From contig JANMTS010000061.1 in the NCBI GenBank assembly GCA_031390755.1, positions 1 to 64,000 on the forward strand: a stretch of DNA of 64,000 nucleotides. The letters run 5' to 3'. A program made the position numbers and the translations under genes. Under the pieces are notes generated by a model. That model had not been told where the DNA came from. It saw only the letters and a list, made by a program, of their open reading frames with translations, and ran no database searches. This DNA is from DATMER01 sp031390755 (GTDB taxonomy: Bacteria > Acidobacteriota > Thermoanaerobaculia > Multivoradales > UBA5704). This document shows positions 15,538-25,800 of this stretch, in pieces; the stretch's first letter is position 1, and each line of letters begins with the position of its first letter.

Positions 15538-18500
15538 AGCTGATCCTCGTCCAGAACATGCTTTACGTGCCGACCCTGGGCGGCGCGAACAAAGCCAACC
15601 GCGCACTGATCGAAGGATTGGCCCGGGCGGGGCACGATTGCCGCGCGCTCGTGCCGTCGACCGGCAGTCACGGACCGGGTGACCGCCAGGCCTTTCTCGA
15701 AGCGCTCGCCGTGCGGGGTCTGGAGGTTCTTTCGTCCTCGCCGGGTGTCGACGTCTTCCGTTCGGCCGGGGTCGAGGTCCATGCCATCACCGAGCGTCGG
15801 CTGACCCGCCCCTATCTGGTCGAGCAGATCCGGGAGCTCCAACCGGACTGGGTTCTGGTGTCGTCGGAGGATCCGGGCCAGGAGATGCTCGAAGTGGCGC
15901 TGGAGGTCACGCCCCGGGTCGTCTACATCGTGCATACGCCGCTGCACATGCCGTTCGGCTCGCACAGCTTCTCGCCGAGCGAGCGCAAGACTGCCTTGAT
16001 TCGAAAGTGCGCCGGCATCCTCACCGTCAGCCGGTACGTCAAGGACTACATCCGGCGCTGGGGAGGCATGGACTCCGAGGTCATCCCCTTCCCGGTGTAC
16101 GGCGACGGTCCGTGGCAGCACCTCGCCGACTTCGACCAGGGCTGCATGACGCTGGTGAATCCGTGCGACTTCAAAGGCCTGCCGATCTTTCTGGACCTCG
16201 CCCGCTCGATGCCGGAGGTTCCGTTCGCCGCGGTGCCCACCTGGGGGACGACGGCTGCCGACCGGGCCTCGCTCGAGGAGCTGCCGAACGTCACCCTGCT
16301 TCCGCCGGCCGACGACATCGACGAGATCTTCGCCAGGACCCGAGTGCTGCTGATGCCGTCCTTATGGACCGAAGCTTTTCCGCTCCTTCCTGTGGAGGCG
16401 ATGCTGCGCGGCATTCCGGTGCTCGCCAGCAACGTCGAGGGCCTCGCGGAGGCGAAGCTCGGGGTCGATCCCATTCTGCCGGTCACGCCGATCGACCGCT
16501 ACGAGGATCGTTTCGACGACAGAAAGAACCCGATCGCGGTGGTCCCGCCGCAGGATGCCGGCCCCTGGCGAGAGGCCCTTCTGAATCTGATCGGCGACCG
16601 GCAGCGGTACGAGGATCTGTCCAGGGTCTCCCGCGATACGGCGCAGTCGTGGGTCGCCCGGTTGAGCATCGACCCCTTCGAAAGGTTTTTGCACGGCCTG
16701 ACCCCGAGAGAGCCCGAGGCCTCCGCGGCGGTGCCGGGGGGAGTCGATCACGAGGCCGTGGTCCAGGATCTGGCCCGGAGGCCGCGCGAGGCAAAGACCC
16801 TGCTCGCGCTGCGTGCGCTCCAGGCGAAACGCCAGAACGCCGGCCGTGGAGCGGATCGGGCGCGGGAGAATGCCGGGATTCCTCGCCGGGAGGTGCGCGA
16901 TCGGGCGCCCCTCTCCTTCGAGCAGGAACGCCTCTGGTTCCTCGATCAGATCGATCCCGGGAGCTCCGCCTACAACGAGCTTGGAGCGGTTCGCCTGCTC
17001 GGCGATCTCGACCCGTCGGCTCTGGAGAGTGCCATCGACGCGATCGTCGCGCGCCACGACGCGCTCCGCACGACCTTCACGACCGAGGACGGGGTGCCGG
17101 TGGCGGTCATCGAGCCTGCCGGAAGCTTCCGTCTATCGCGGGTCGATCTGGGGGGCTTTGGGGGCGAGGCTCTGGCCGTGGCGCACCGACTCGTCGCGGA
17201 CGAGGTGCAGACGCCGTTCGATCTGCAGAGCGGGCCCTTGCTGCGCGCCGTCCTCTACCGGCTCGCCGCCGAGGATCACGCTCTCGCCATCGTGGTGCAT
17301 CACATCGTCTCCGACGGCTGGTCTCTCGGGGTCTTCGTCAGCGAGCTGGCCGCTCTCTATCCGGCCCTTGCCGCGGGGCGACCGCCGCTCCTGCCCGAGC
17401 TGCCCGTCCAGTATGGCGACTATGCCGCCTGGCAGCGCAGCTGGATGAGCGGGAAGCGGCTCGACGATCAGGTCGCCTATTGGGCCCAGCAGTTGCGCGG
17501 TGCGCCCGGCCTGCTCGACCTGCCGACCGACCGGCCGCGGCCTGCCGTACCGTCCGGCCGCGGCGCACGGCGGCTCCTCTCCTATCCGGAGGCGCTCGCC
17601 ACGCGCGTGAGGGAGATCGGGGAGCGGGCCAACGCAACTCCGTTCATGGTTCTGCTGGCCGCCTTTCAAACGCTCCTCTGCCGTCACACGGGCCAGGACG
17701 ACATCGTCCTGGGAACGGACGTGGCCAACCGCCAACGCTCGGAGCTGGAGCCGCTCATCGGCTTCTTCGTCAACCAGCTCGTGCTGCGCATCGACCTGTC
17801 CGGCAATCCGGCGTTCGACGAGCTGTTGGCGCGCGTGCGGCGAATGGCCCTGGACGCCTACGGCCACCAGTCCGTGCCGTTCGCCAAGGTGGTCGAGGCG
17901 GTGCAACCGGAGCGCGACCTGGGCCGGACCCCCCTTTTCCAGGCGATGTTCGCCTTGCAGAACGCGCCGGCCAGAGACCTGGATCTGGCCGGGCTCACCC
18001 TGCGGCCGTTCGAGGTCGACAAGGAGAGCGCCAAGTTCGATCTCGTGGTGCTCCTGGTGGAGTCCGGGGAGGGGCTGGGGGGGCTGGTCGAGTACAGCAC
18101 CGATCTGTTCGACGGCACGACCCTGGGGAGGCTGCTCGACCAGTATGGGCGCGTCCTCGAAGCGGCCGTTGCCGAGCCGGGGCGGCGAATCCAGGATCTC
18201 CCGCTTCTCTCGAAGGCGGAACGCCATCAGCTCGTGGTGGAGTGGAACGACAGCGGGCTTGCCACCGGCCTCCTCTTCCCGGAGCTTTTCGCGGAACAGA
18301 GCCGGCTCACGCCCGATGCCGTGGCCGTGGTCTGTGAAGGCGAGCGGCTCACCTATCGCGAGCTGTCGGAACGCGCCCGGAGCCTGGCTGCGGCGCTCGC
18401 CGGGCGTGGCGCCGCTCCCAATAGGGTCGTCGCCCTGCTCTCCCGGCGCGGAATCGATCTTCTGACCGCGGTCATGGCCATTCTGGAAACCGGTGCTGCG

Positions 18501-21500
18501 TACCTGCCGCTCGATCCCGACCACCCGCCTCGCCGGGTCCGGCAGATCCTCGAAAGCAGCGGAGCGGCCATGGTGGTCGTCTCTGCCGATCTGCGCGAGC
18601 TCCTGTCTCAGGCACTTTCCGAGGTGTCCGAGAAGGCGTGCCCGCAGGTTCTCGGGCTCGACGAGGCGCTGTCCCGGGAGCAGTCGTCCCCTCTCCTGCG
18701 TCGCCCGGCCCCGGCGACCCCGGCGACCCCGGCGACCCCGGCGACCCCGGCGGACATTGCCTATGTGATCTATACCTCGGGATCGACCGGCGCCCCGAAG
18801 GGAGCCATGGTCGAGCACCGCGGCATGGTCAACCACCTGTGGGCGAAGGTTCACGAGTTGGGACTGACTCCAGCCGATACGGTGGCTCAGAATGCATCCC
18901 AGTGTTTCGACATCTCCGTCTGGCAGCTCCTGGTTCCCCTGATCGTCGGAGCACGGGTTCAGATCGTTCCGGACGATCAGGCCCACGACCCGGCCTCTCT
19001 CCTTGACCTGGTTGAAGGAGATGGGATCTCGGTCCTCGAAACCGTTCCTTCGCTGCTTCGGTTGATGATCGAAGAGGCAGAGCGCCGAGATGTCGGACGC
19101 CCGGGCCTCAGAAGACTGCGCTGGCTGATCCCGACCGGGGAAGCGCTGCCGCCGGACCTCTGCCAGCGCTGGCTTGACCTCTACCCCGACGTTCCACTGC
19201 TCAATGCGTACGGTCCGACGGAATGCTCGGACGATGTCACGCATCGCCGGATCTATGCATCCCCGGTTCGCGGCGCCGCTTCGGTCCCGATCGGCCGGCC
19301 GCTGGCGAACCTGCGCCTCTACATTCTCGACCGCCGCCTGCGCCCCGCTCCGGTCGGCGTGGCGGGTGAGATCTGCGTCGGAGGCGAGGGTGTCGGCCGC
19401 GGCTACCTGGGCGATCCCGAACGGACGGCGTCCGCGTTCCTGCCGGACCCGTTCGCAGAATCGGCGGGAACCCGGATGTATCAGACCGGCGACCAGGGAC
19501 GCTGGCTGGCGGACGGCGAGATCGAGTTTCTGGGCCGGATCGACCATCAGGTCAAGGTTCGGGGTTTTCGCATCGAGCTGGGGGAGATCGAGGCCGCCCT
19601 GGTCGCGCACCCCGCCGTGCAGCAGGCCGTGGTCCTTGCAAGGGAAGAGGGCGGCCACACCCGGCTTGTCGCTTACGTCGTGCAGGATCCGTCGGCCGCG
19701 CTCTCCGGTCCCGAGTCCGAGGACGCCGGCGTCGAATCCGAGAAAGTCGAGCAATGGCGCACCGTGTTCGACGAGGTCTACAGGCAGGGGAGCGCGGCCC
19801 GGCAGGACGAGGCCGTCAACCTGCGCGTCTGGGTGGACAGCTATACGGGCGAGCCGCTGCCTGAGCCGGAGGTGCTGGAGTGCGTCGAGGATTCGGTCTC
19901 CCGGATCCTGCGCCTCAGGCCGCAGAGAGTGCTCGAAATCGGCTGCGGCACCGGACTTCTGTTGATGCGCATCGCCCCTTCCTGCCGTTCGTACTGGGGG
20001 ACCGACCTCTCGGGCGAGGTGCTCGCCTCCCTCGCCGACCGCGTCGCCGCCCGGCGTCAGGATCTGCACGACGTCCGGCTTTTCGAGCGCGCGGCGGACG
20101 ACCTGCGAGACATCCCTGAACAGCACTTCGACGTGGTCGTTCTCAACGAGGTGGTTCAGTACTTCCCGAGCGCGGACTATCTCCTCCGGGTGATCGATGC
20201 CGCGCTCGCCCGTGTGCGGCCGGGAGGCTTTCTCTTCGTCGGCGGCTTGCGCAACCGCAATCTGTTCGAGGCCTTCCACGCTTCGATCCAGCTTCACCAG
20301 TCTCCGGACACGTTGCCGGTGACCGAGCTCCGGCGGCGGGTCCGATCGCACATGGCGCGGGAGAAGGAATTGCTCGTCGCTCCCGAGCTCTGGCAGGAGG
20401 TGCGCCGCCAGCAGCCGCGGATCACGTCGCTCCGTCTCGATCTCAAGGGAGGAAAGGCACGGAACGAGCTGACCCGGTTCCGCTACGACGTCACGATAGA
20501 AGTCGAAGGCTCGAACGAGGCGTCGGCACCGATCGAATGGCTGGACTGGCGCAAGGAAGAGCCGGGCCTCGACGGCCTGCGCCGCCGCCTGGGCGCGGCT
20601 GCGGAGACGCTCGTCGGCATCGCGGGAGTGCCGAACGTTCGTCTGCGCCGGGAGGTCGGGTTGACTGCCCTGCTGCGGGACGGAGCCCGCTCGGATACGG
20701 CAGCCGAGCTCAAGACTGACCTAAATACTGAGCTCGAGGCGGCCGCGGCCGATCCTGTTGTCGATCCCCATGACCTCTGGAGTCTCGCGGCCGACCTCGG
20801 GCTGGACGCCGAGATCCGTTGGTCGGACCTCGGGGCCGATGCCTTCGACGCGGTCTTCCGGCCGGCCGGCGGACCTCCCTGGCCCGAAGTGCCCGGCCCT
20901 CTCGCGAGGCCGCACCGGCCGCAGCCGTGGGCGCACTATGCGAACAATCCACTCCAGGGCCTCTTCTCCGAGCGGCTGGTTCCAAGGTTGAGAGCCGATC
21001 TGGCCGAGCGCCTTCCGGACTACATGGTGCCGTCGTCCTTCGTGCTTCTCGAGGCCATGCCGCTGACCCCCAATGGCAAGATCGACCGCCGCGCGCTTCC
21101 GGCTCCGGAGGAGGAGCGTCCGGAGCTGAACCAGGCTTTCGTCGGGCCGCGCTCGACCGTCGAGGAGAAGCTTGCCACCCTCTGGGCTCAGGTGCTGCGC
21201 CTCGACCACGTGGGAGTTCACGACAACTTCTTCGAGCTGGGCGGCGATTCCATCCTGAGCATTCAGATCGTCGCCCGGGCCAACCAGCAGGGTCTTCGAC
21301 TGACGCCTCGACAGATGTTTCAGCACCAGACGATCGCCGAGTTGGCCGCGGTGGCGGGCGCGGCGCCGGTGATGGGGGCCGAGCTGGCCGATCAAGGGCC
21401 GGTCGAAGGGGAGGTTCCGCTGACTCCCGTCCAGCGCTGGTTCTTCGAGCAGGCGCTGCCCGAGCCGCACCACTACAACATGGCGGTTTTCTTCGCCATC

Positions 21501-22832
21501 CGTGAGCTTCTCGACCCGGTGCGGCTCGAACGCGCGACAGCTGCGCTTTTGCTCCACCATGACGCGCTGCGCCTTCGCTTTCACCTCGAAGGCGGCGAGC
21601 GGCGGCAGACCCATTCCGCTCCGGGAGGGCCGGTCCCGTTCCACTTCGTCGACCTCGCCGCCCTATCCCCGTCGCTCCCGTCGCTCCATGCGTCGGCGCT
21701 CGAAGCCGCCGTATCGCAGGCACAGCGGTCGCTCGACCTGGAGCGCGGCCCCCTGCTGCGAGTCGTCCAACTCGGAGCGGGGCCGGGCCGTGAGGGCCGG
21801 CTGCTGATCGCCGTTCACCACCTCGCGGTGGACGGAGTGTCGTGGGGCATTCTTCTGGAGGACTTCAAGTCGGCCTACGACCAGGCGGCGCGCGACGGCG
21901 AGATCCGGCTGCCTGCCAAGACCGTCTCCTTCCGGCGCTGGAGCGCGTTGCTCTCCGAGCGGGCGGCCGCGCCCGAGCTGACGCCGGACGTGGACTTCTG
22001 GCTGAGCCAGAGCCTCGCTGCGGCCAGCTTGCCCCGGGATCTGCCGGGACCGGGACAGGGCCCGGGAACCGAGGCGTCGGCCCGCCAGGTGACCGTCGGG
22101 CTGAGCGCGGAGGCGACGCGGGCCTTGCTTCAACTGGCCCCTGAGGTTTTTCAGACCCGGATCAACGATGTCCTGCTCACGGCGCTGGTGGAGGCCTTCG
22201 CCGCCTGGACAGGGGAGCGACGGCTGAGGGTCGATCTTGAAGCCCACGGCCGGGACGCGGTGCCGGACGTCGATGCCACGCGGACCGTGGGCTGGTTCAC
22301 TGCGGACTTCCCGGTCCTGCTCGAGGTGGACGACGACGCGAGCCTGGTCGAGGCGCTGCAGTCGGTGAAGGAACAGCTCCGCAGGATTCCCAACGGCGGA
22401 GCCAGCTATGGCCTCCTCCGGTATTGCGGCAACCGGGACACGGCGGAGGCGTTGCGGCGCCTGCCGCCCGCCGAGATCTCCTTCAATTACCTCGGGCAGG
22501 TCGACGGAGAAAGGGCTGAAGCGAGCTCGGTCTTCTCGGACGCCGCGGAAGACAAGGGCGCCACGCAAAGCCCATCCGGCCTGCGCAGCCACCTGCTCCA
22601 GATCGACTGCAGCGTCGTGGGCGGACGTTTCCGGGCCGACTGGACCTACAGCGAGCAATGCCATCGGCGTCCGACCGTCGAGTGGCTCGCCCGGGAGCTC
22701 ATCGCCACCCTCGAAGCGCTGGCCGCCCACTGTCGGGCCGCGGCCAGGCCGGGCTTCGCTCCGCACGTTGATTCCGGGCTTTCCCAGAGCGACCTCGAAC
22801 GCATGTTTGAGCAGATTGACGGCACCAGGTAG
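15534..22832 (+). CDS. Glycosyltransferase-NRPS fusion: GT-C-A(N-methyltransferase)-PCP-E
   Basis: The 2432-residue protein starts at an ATG overlapping the previous stop. Residues 1 to about 395 form a GT4-like glycosyltransferase with the EX7E motif (EAFPLLPVE) and a SLWTEAFP donor-site region. The NRPS part begins near 455 with a condensation domain (VHHIVSDGWS). The A domain has IYTSGSTGAPKG, AYGPTECSDD and RGFRIELGEIE. After A8 it is split by a SAM methyltransferase (about 1400-1820, VLEIGCGTG) of the NRPS N-methylation type, and it resumes at NGKIDRRALP. The PCP serine is Ser1906 (GGDSI). The C-terminal domain is an epimerase (VHHLAVDGVSW at 2095, SFNYLG). The code reads D-I-W-E-I-T-A-D-D, which I cannot assign; its acidic residues hint at a polar or basic substrate. 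The expected unit is an N-methyl-D-amino acid. A proline/threonine/alanine repeat precedes core A3. Confidence 0.92.
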   Translation: MKLILVQNMLYVPTLGGANKANRALIEGLARAGHDCRALVPSTGSHGPGDRQAFLEALAVRGLEVLSSSPGVDVFRSAGVEVHAITERRLTRPYLVEQIRELQPDWVLVSSEDPGQEMLEVALEVTPRVVYIVHTPLHMPFGSHSFSPSERKTALIRKCAGILTVSRYVKDYIRRWGGMDSEVIPFPVYGDGPWQHLADFDQGCMTLVNPCDFKGLPIFLDLARSMPEVPFAAVPTWGTTAADRASLEELPNVTLLPPADDIDEIFARTRVLLMPSLWTEAFPLLPVEAMLRGIPVLASNVEGLAEAKLGVDPILPVTPIDRYEDRFDDRKNPIAVVPPQDAGPWREALLNLIGDRQRYEDLSRVSRDTAQSWVARLSIDPFERFLHGLTPREPEASAAVPGGVDHEAVVQDLARRPREAKTLLALRALQAKRQNAGRGADRARENAGIPRREVRDRAPLSFEQERLWFLDQIDPGSSAYNELGAVRLLGDLDPSALESAIDAIVARHDALRTTFTTEDGVPVAVIEPAGSFRLSRVDLGGFGGEALAVAHRLVADEVQTPFDLQSGPLLRAVLYRLAAEDHALAIVVHHIVSDGWSLGVFVSELAALYPALAAGRPPLLPELPVQYGDYAAWQRSWMSGKRLDDQVAYWAQQLRGAPGLLDLPTDRPRPAVPSGRGARRLLSYPEALATRVREIGERANATPFMVLLAAFQTLLCRHTGQDDIVLGTDVANRQRSELEPLIGFFVNQLVLRIDLSGNPAFDELLARVRRMALDAYGHQSVPFAKVVEAVQPERDLGRTPLFQAMFALQNAPARDLDLAGLTLRPFEVDKESAKFDLVVLLVESGEGLGGLVEYSTDLFDGTTLGRLLDQYGRVLEAAVAEPGRRIQDLPLLSKAERHQLVVEWNDSGLATGLLFPELFAEQSRLTPDAVAVVCEGERLTYRELSERARSLAAALAGRGAAPNRVVALLSRRGIDLLTAVMAILETGAAYLPLDPDHPPRRVRQILESSGAAMVVVSADLRELLSQALSEVSEKACPQVLGLDEALSREQSSPLLRRPAPATPATPATPATPADIAYVIYTSGSTGAPKGAMVEHRGMVNHLWAKVHELGLTPADTVAQNASQCFDISVWQLLVPLIVGARVQIVPDDQAHDPASLLDLVEGDGISVLETVPSLLRLMIEEAERRDVGRPGLRRLRWLIPTGEALPPDLCQRWLDLYPDVPLLNAYGPTECSDDVTHRRIYASPVRGAASVPIGRPLANLRLYILDRRLRPAPVGVAGEICVGGEGVGRGYLGDPERTASAFLPDPFAESAGTRMYQTGDQGRWLADGEIEFLGRIDHQVKVRGFRIELGEIEAALVAHPAVQQAVVLAREEGGHTRLVAYVVQDPSAALSGPESEDAGVESEKVEQWRTVFDEVYRQGSAARQDEAVNLRVWVDSYTGEPLPEPEVLECVEDSVSRILRLRPQRVLEIGCGTGLLLMRIAPSCRSYWGTDLSGEVLASLADRVAARRQDLHDVRLFERAADDLRDIPEQHFDVVVLNEVVQYFPSADYLLRVIDAALARVRPGGFLFVGGLRNRNLFEAFHASIQLHQSPDTLPVTELRRRVRSHMAREKELLVAPELWQEVRRQQPRITSLRLDLKGGKARNELTRFRYDVTIEVEGSNEASAPIEWLDWRKEEPGLDGLRRRLGAAAETLVGIAGVPNVRLRREVGLTALLRDGARSDTAAELKTDLNTELEAAAADPVVDPHDLWSLAADLGLDAEIRWSDLGADAFDAVFRPAGGPPWPEVPGPLARPHRPQPWAHYANNPLQGLFSERLVPRLRADLAERLPDYMVPSSFVLLEAMPLTPNGKIDRRALPAPEEERPELNQAFVGPRSTVEEKLATLWAQVLRLDHVGVHDNFFELGGDSILSIQIVARANQQGLRLTPRQMFQHQTIAELAAVAGAAPVMGAELADQGPVEGEVPLTPVQRWFFEQALPEPHHYNMAVFFAIRELLDPVRLERATAALLLHHDALRLRFHLEGGERRQTHSAPGGPVPFHFVDLAALSPSLPSLHASALEAAVSQAQRSLDLERGPLLRVVQLGAGPGREGRLLIAVHHLAVDGVSWGILLEDFKSAYDQAARDGEIRLPAKTVSFRRWSALLSERAAAPELTPDVDFWLSQSLAAASLPRDLPGPGQGPGTEASARQVTVGLSAEATRALLQLAPEVFQTRINDVLLTALVEAFAAWTGERRLRVDLEAHGRDAVPDVDATRTVGWFTADFPVLLEVDDDASLVEALQSVKEQLRRIPNGGASYGLLRYCGNRDTAEALRRLPPAEISFNYLGQVDGERAEASSVFSDAAEDKGATQSPSGLRSHLLQIDCSVVGGRFRADWTYSEQCHRRPTVEWLARELIATLEALAAHCRAAARPGFAPHVDSGLSQSDLERMFEQIDGTR
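18710..18752 (+). repeat. 9-bp coding tandem repeat (Pro-Ala-Thr linker)
   Basis: About four copies of a CCGGCGACC unit encode (ATP)n inside the A domain of the GT-NRPS, just before the A3 core. A related (A/T)P-rich linker occurs in the sulfotransferase-SCP2 fusion at about 35760-35805. The unit is in frame, so copy-number change would alter the linker length without breaking the protein. Confidence 0.7.
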
Positions 22833-22844
22833 GAGGCAAACCGG

Positions 22845-25800
22845 ATGAGAAAAGACAACGTCGAGTCGGCCTACCGGCTCTCGCCAACCCAGGAAGGGAT
22901 GCTCTTCCATACTCTTTACGAGCCGGAGTCCGGTCTCTACTTCCTTCAGTTCACCTGCACTTTGCGCGGCGAGCTCGATCTCGCGGCGTTCAAGGCGGCC
23001 TGGGAAGGTGTCTTCGTCCGCCATTCCGCCCTGCGCACCGGTTTCTATTGGGAGGGCCTTGAGAAGCCGGTCCAGGCGGTCTGGCGTACGGTGGAGCTTC
23101 CGTGGTCGGAGATGGATTGGCGGGATCTTTCCGCGGCCGAGCAGCGTCACCGCTGGGATGAGCTCGTGCGCGCCGATCGCCGGGAGGGAATCGACATCCG
23201 CCAGCCTCCCCTGGTTCGACTGACCCTGGCCCGGATCGAAGACGACGCGTGGCGCTTCTGCTGGAGCATCCCCCACCTGCTGATGGATGGCTGGTGCCTG
23301 CCGATCCTTCTCAACGAGGTCTTCGCTCTCTATGTGGGCCGATGTCGCGGCGAAGACGTGAGTCTTGAGCCCGCCCGGCCCTACCGTGACTACATCACCT
23401 GGCTGATGCAGCAGGATCATGAAGAGGCGAAGCGATTCTGGCGCCTCCTCCTCGCGGGCTTCACCTCGCCGACCCCGCTGGCCGTGAGCCGGCCTGCACC
23501 GGCCGCGGATGACGGCCGTTACATCGAACGCGGGCTCGATCTGTCACGGGCGGCCACCGAACGCCTGGCCGGGATCGCGCGCCGCTACAAGCTCACCGTG
23601 AACACGCTGGCGCAGGCGGCCTGGGGACTTCTGCTCTTTCGCTACAGCGGGGAACGAGATGTGGTCTTCGGCTCCACGGTGTCGGGGCGTTCGGCGCCGG
23701 TGCCGGGCATCGAAACGATGGTGGGCCTCTTCATCAACACCCTGCCGGTGAGGGCTCTCCTCGATCCCCAAGCCGCGGTGATCCCCTGGCTTCGGAGCCT
23801 GCAGGAGCAGCAGGCCGAGATGCGCCAGTTCGAGCACAGCCCGCTCGCCGACGTGCAGGGCTGGAGCGAGCTGCCGCGCGGTGTTCCGCTTTTCGAGAGC
23901 ATCCTGGTCTTTGAGAACTTCCCCGTAGATCCCGGTCTGCAATCGGGCGTCCGCGCGGCGGTGCCCCTGGCGATCGAGGACGTGGTCACCCTGGCGAAGA
24001 CCAACTATGCCCTGACCGTGCTGGTGCAGCTTGGCGAGCGGCTGGCGTTGCGCGTCAAGTATGAGCCCGGGCTGTTCGAGACCACCACGGCCGACCGCAT
24101 GCTCTCCCACTTCGAGCGGCTTTTGTCGGGACTGGCCGCGACCCCCTCGCAATCCCTGGGCGAAGTGGAGTGGCTGAGCGCCGCGGAGCGGCACCAGCTT
24201 CTCGCGGAGTGGAACGACACGGAGGCCCAGGCCTCCAGCGGCTTGACGCTCCATGAGCTCTTCGAACGGCAGGCCCGGAGAACGCCGGATGCCGTCGCGG
24301 TTGTCGCCGGTGGCGTCGAGCTGGGCTACGGCGAGGTTGAACGGCAGGCGAACCAGTTGGCCAGTCACCTGCGCTCGCTCGGCATCGGTCCGGGCGACTC
24401 GGTCGCGATCCACGTCGGCCGCCGGTGGGAGATGATTCCGGCTCTGCTGGGTATTCTGAAGGCCGGCGCGGCCTATGTGCCGGTGGACATCGCGTTCCCG
24501 CGGCCGCGCGTGCTCTGGATCCTGGGCTCGCTGCATGTGTGCTGTGTGGTCACCCAGCCGTCCCAGGCGGAGCTTCTTGCCAGCCTGGCCCCTGAGCTGC
24601 CCCAACTGCGCCACGCAGTCTGGATGGGCGGCGTTTCCGGGCAGGACGACGCCTGGGCTCGCGAGCGCGGTGCGTCGGTGTCGTGGGCCGATCTGTCGGC
24701 TCTGCCTGCCGAGGGGGCGCCATCCGATGCCGGGCCGGATGACTTTGCCTACACCATCTTCACCTCCGGCTCGACGGGCATGCCCAAAGGGGTCAGGGTG
24801 CGCCATCGGCCCGCCGTCCAGCTCGTCGAGTGGGTCAACTCGACGTATGGCGTCGGACCGCACGACCGCGTCCTCTTTGTGACCGCGCTGGGTTTTGATC
24901 TGTCGGTCTACGACATCTTCGGCCTGCTCGCGGCCGGCGGCTCGATCCGCCTGGCCGACACCGCCGACATGCAGGAGCCCATGCGCCTGGTGCGCGCGCT
25001 CGTGGACGAGCCGATCACTTTCTGGGACTCGGCCCCGGCCCAGCTTCAGCAACTCGTGCCTCTTCTGGAGCAGGAAGGTGAGCCGGCCCGGGAAACGGCG
25101 CTTCGGCTCGTCTTCCTGAGCGGCGACTGGGTGCCGCTGGCGCTTCCCGGGCAGGTGCGATCGACATTCAAGGATGCCCGCGTCGTGGCGCTGGGGGGAG
25201 CCACCGAAGCGACCGTCTGGTCGAATCACTTTCCAGTCGAAGCGGTGGCGCCGGAGTGGGCGAGCATTCCCTACGGCCGACCGATGTGGAACGCCCGCTA
25301 CCACGTGCTCGACGGTCAACTGGAGCCGTGCTGCATCGGCGTGCCGGGCGATCTTTATATCGCCGGCAGTTGCCTGGCCTCGGGGTATGCCGCCGACCCG
25401 GCTCAGACTGCCGCCAGCTTCCTCCCCGATGCGTTTGGCGGGGTCGGCGGGGCCGGCGGCCGGATGTACCGGACGGGCGACCGAGCCCGCCATGGATTCG
25501 ACGGCAACCTCGAATTCCTCGGCCGGCTCGACCAGCAGGTGAAGATCCGCGGCTTTCGAATCGAATTGGGCGAGATCGAAGCGGCGCTGGAGCAGCATCC
25601 CGCCGTGCGCGCCGCCGTGGCGGTGGCTCGGGAGGACGAACCGGGACGGAAGAGACTGGTGGCCTACATCACCACGCCTTCCAATCCCGATGCCCCGCCG
25701 CCTGCCGCGGAAGAGCTGCGCCGGTTTCTGAGCGATCGCCTGCCGGAGTACATGGTGCCGCCCGTCATCGTGCTGCTCGAATCCTTTCCCGTGACCGCGA

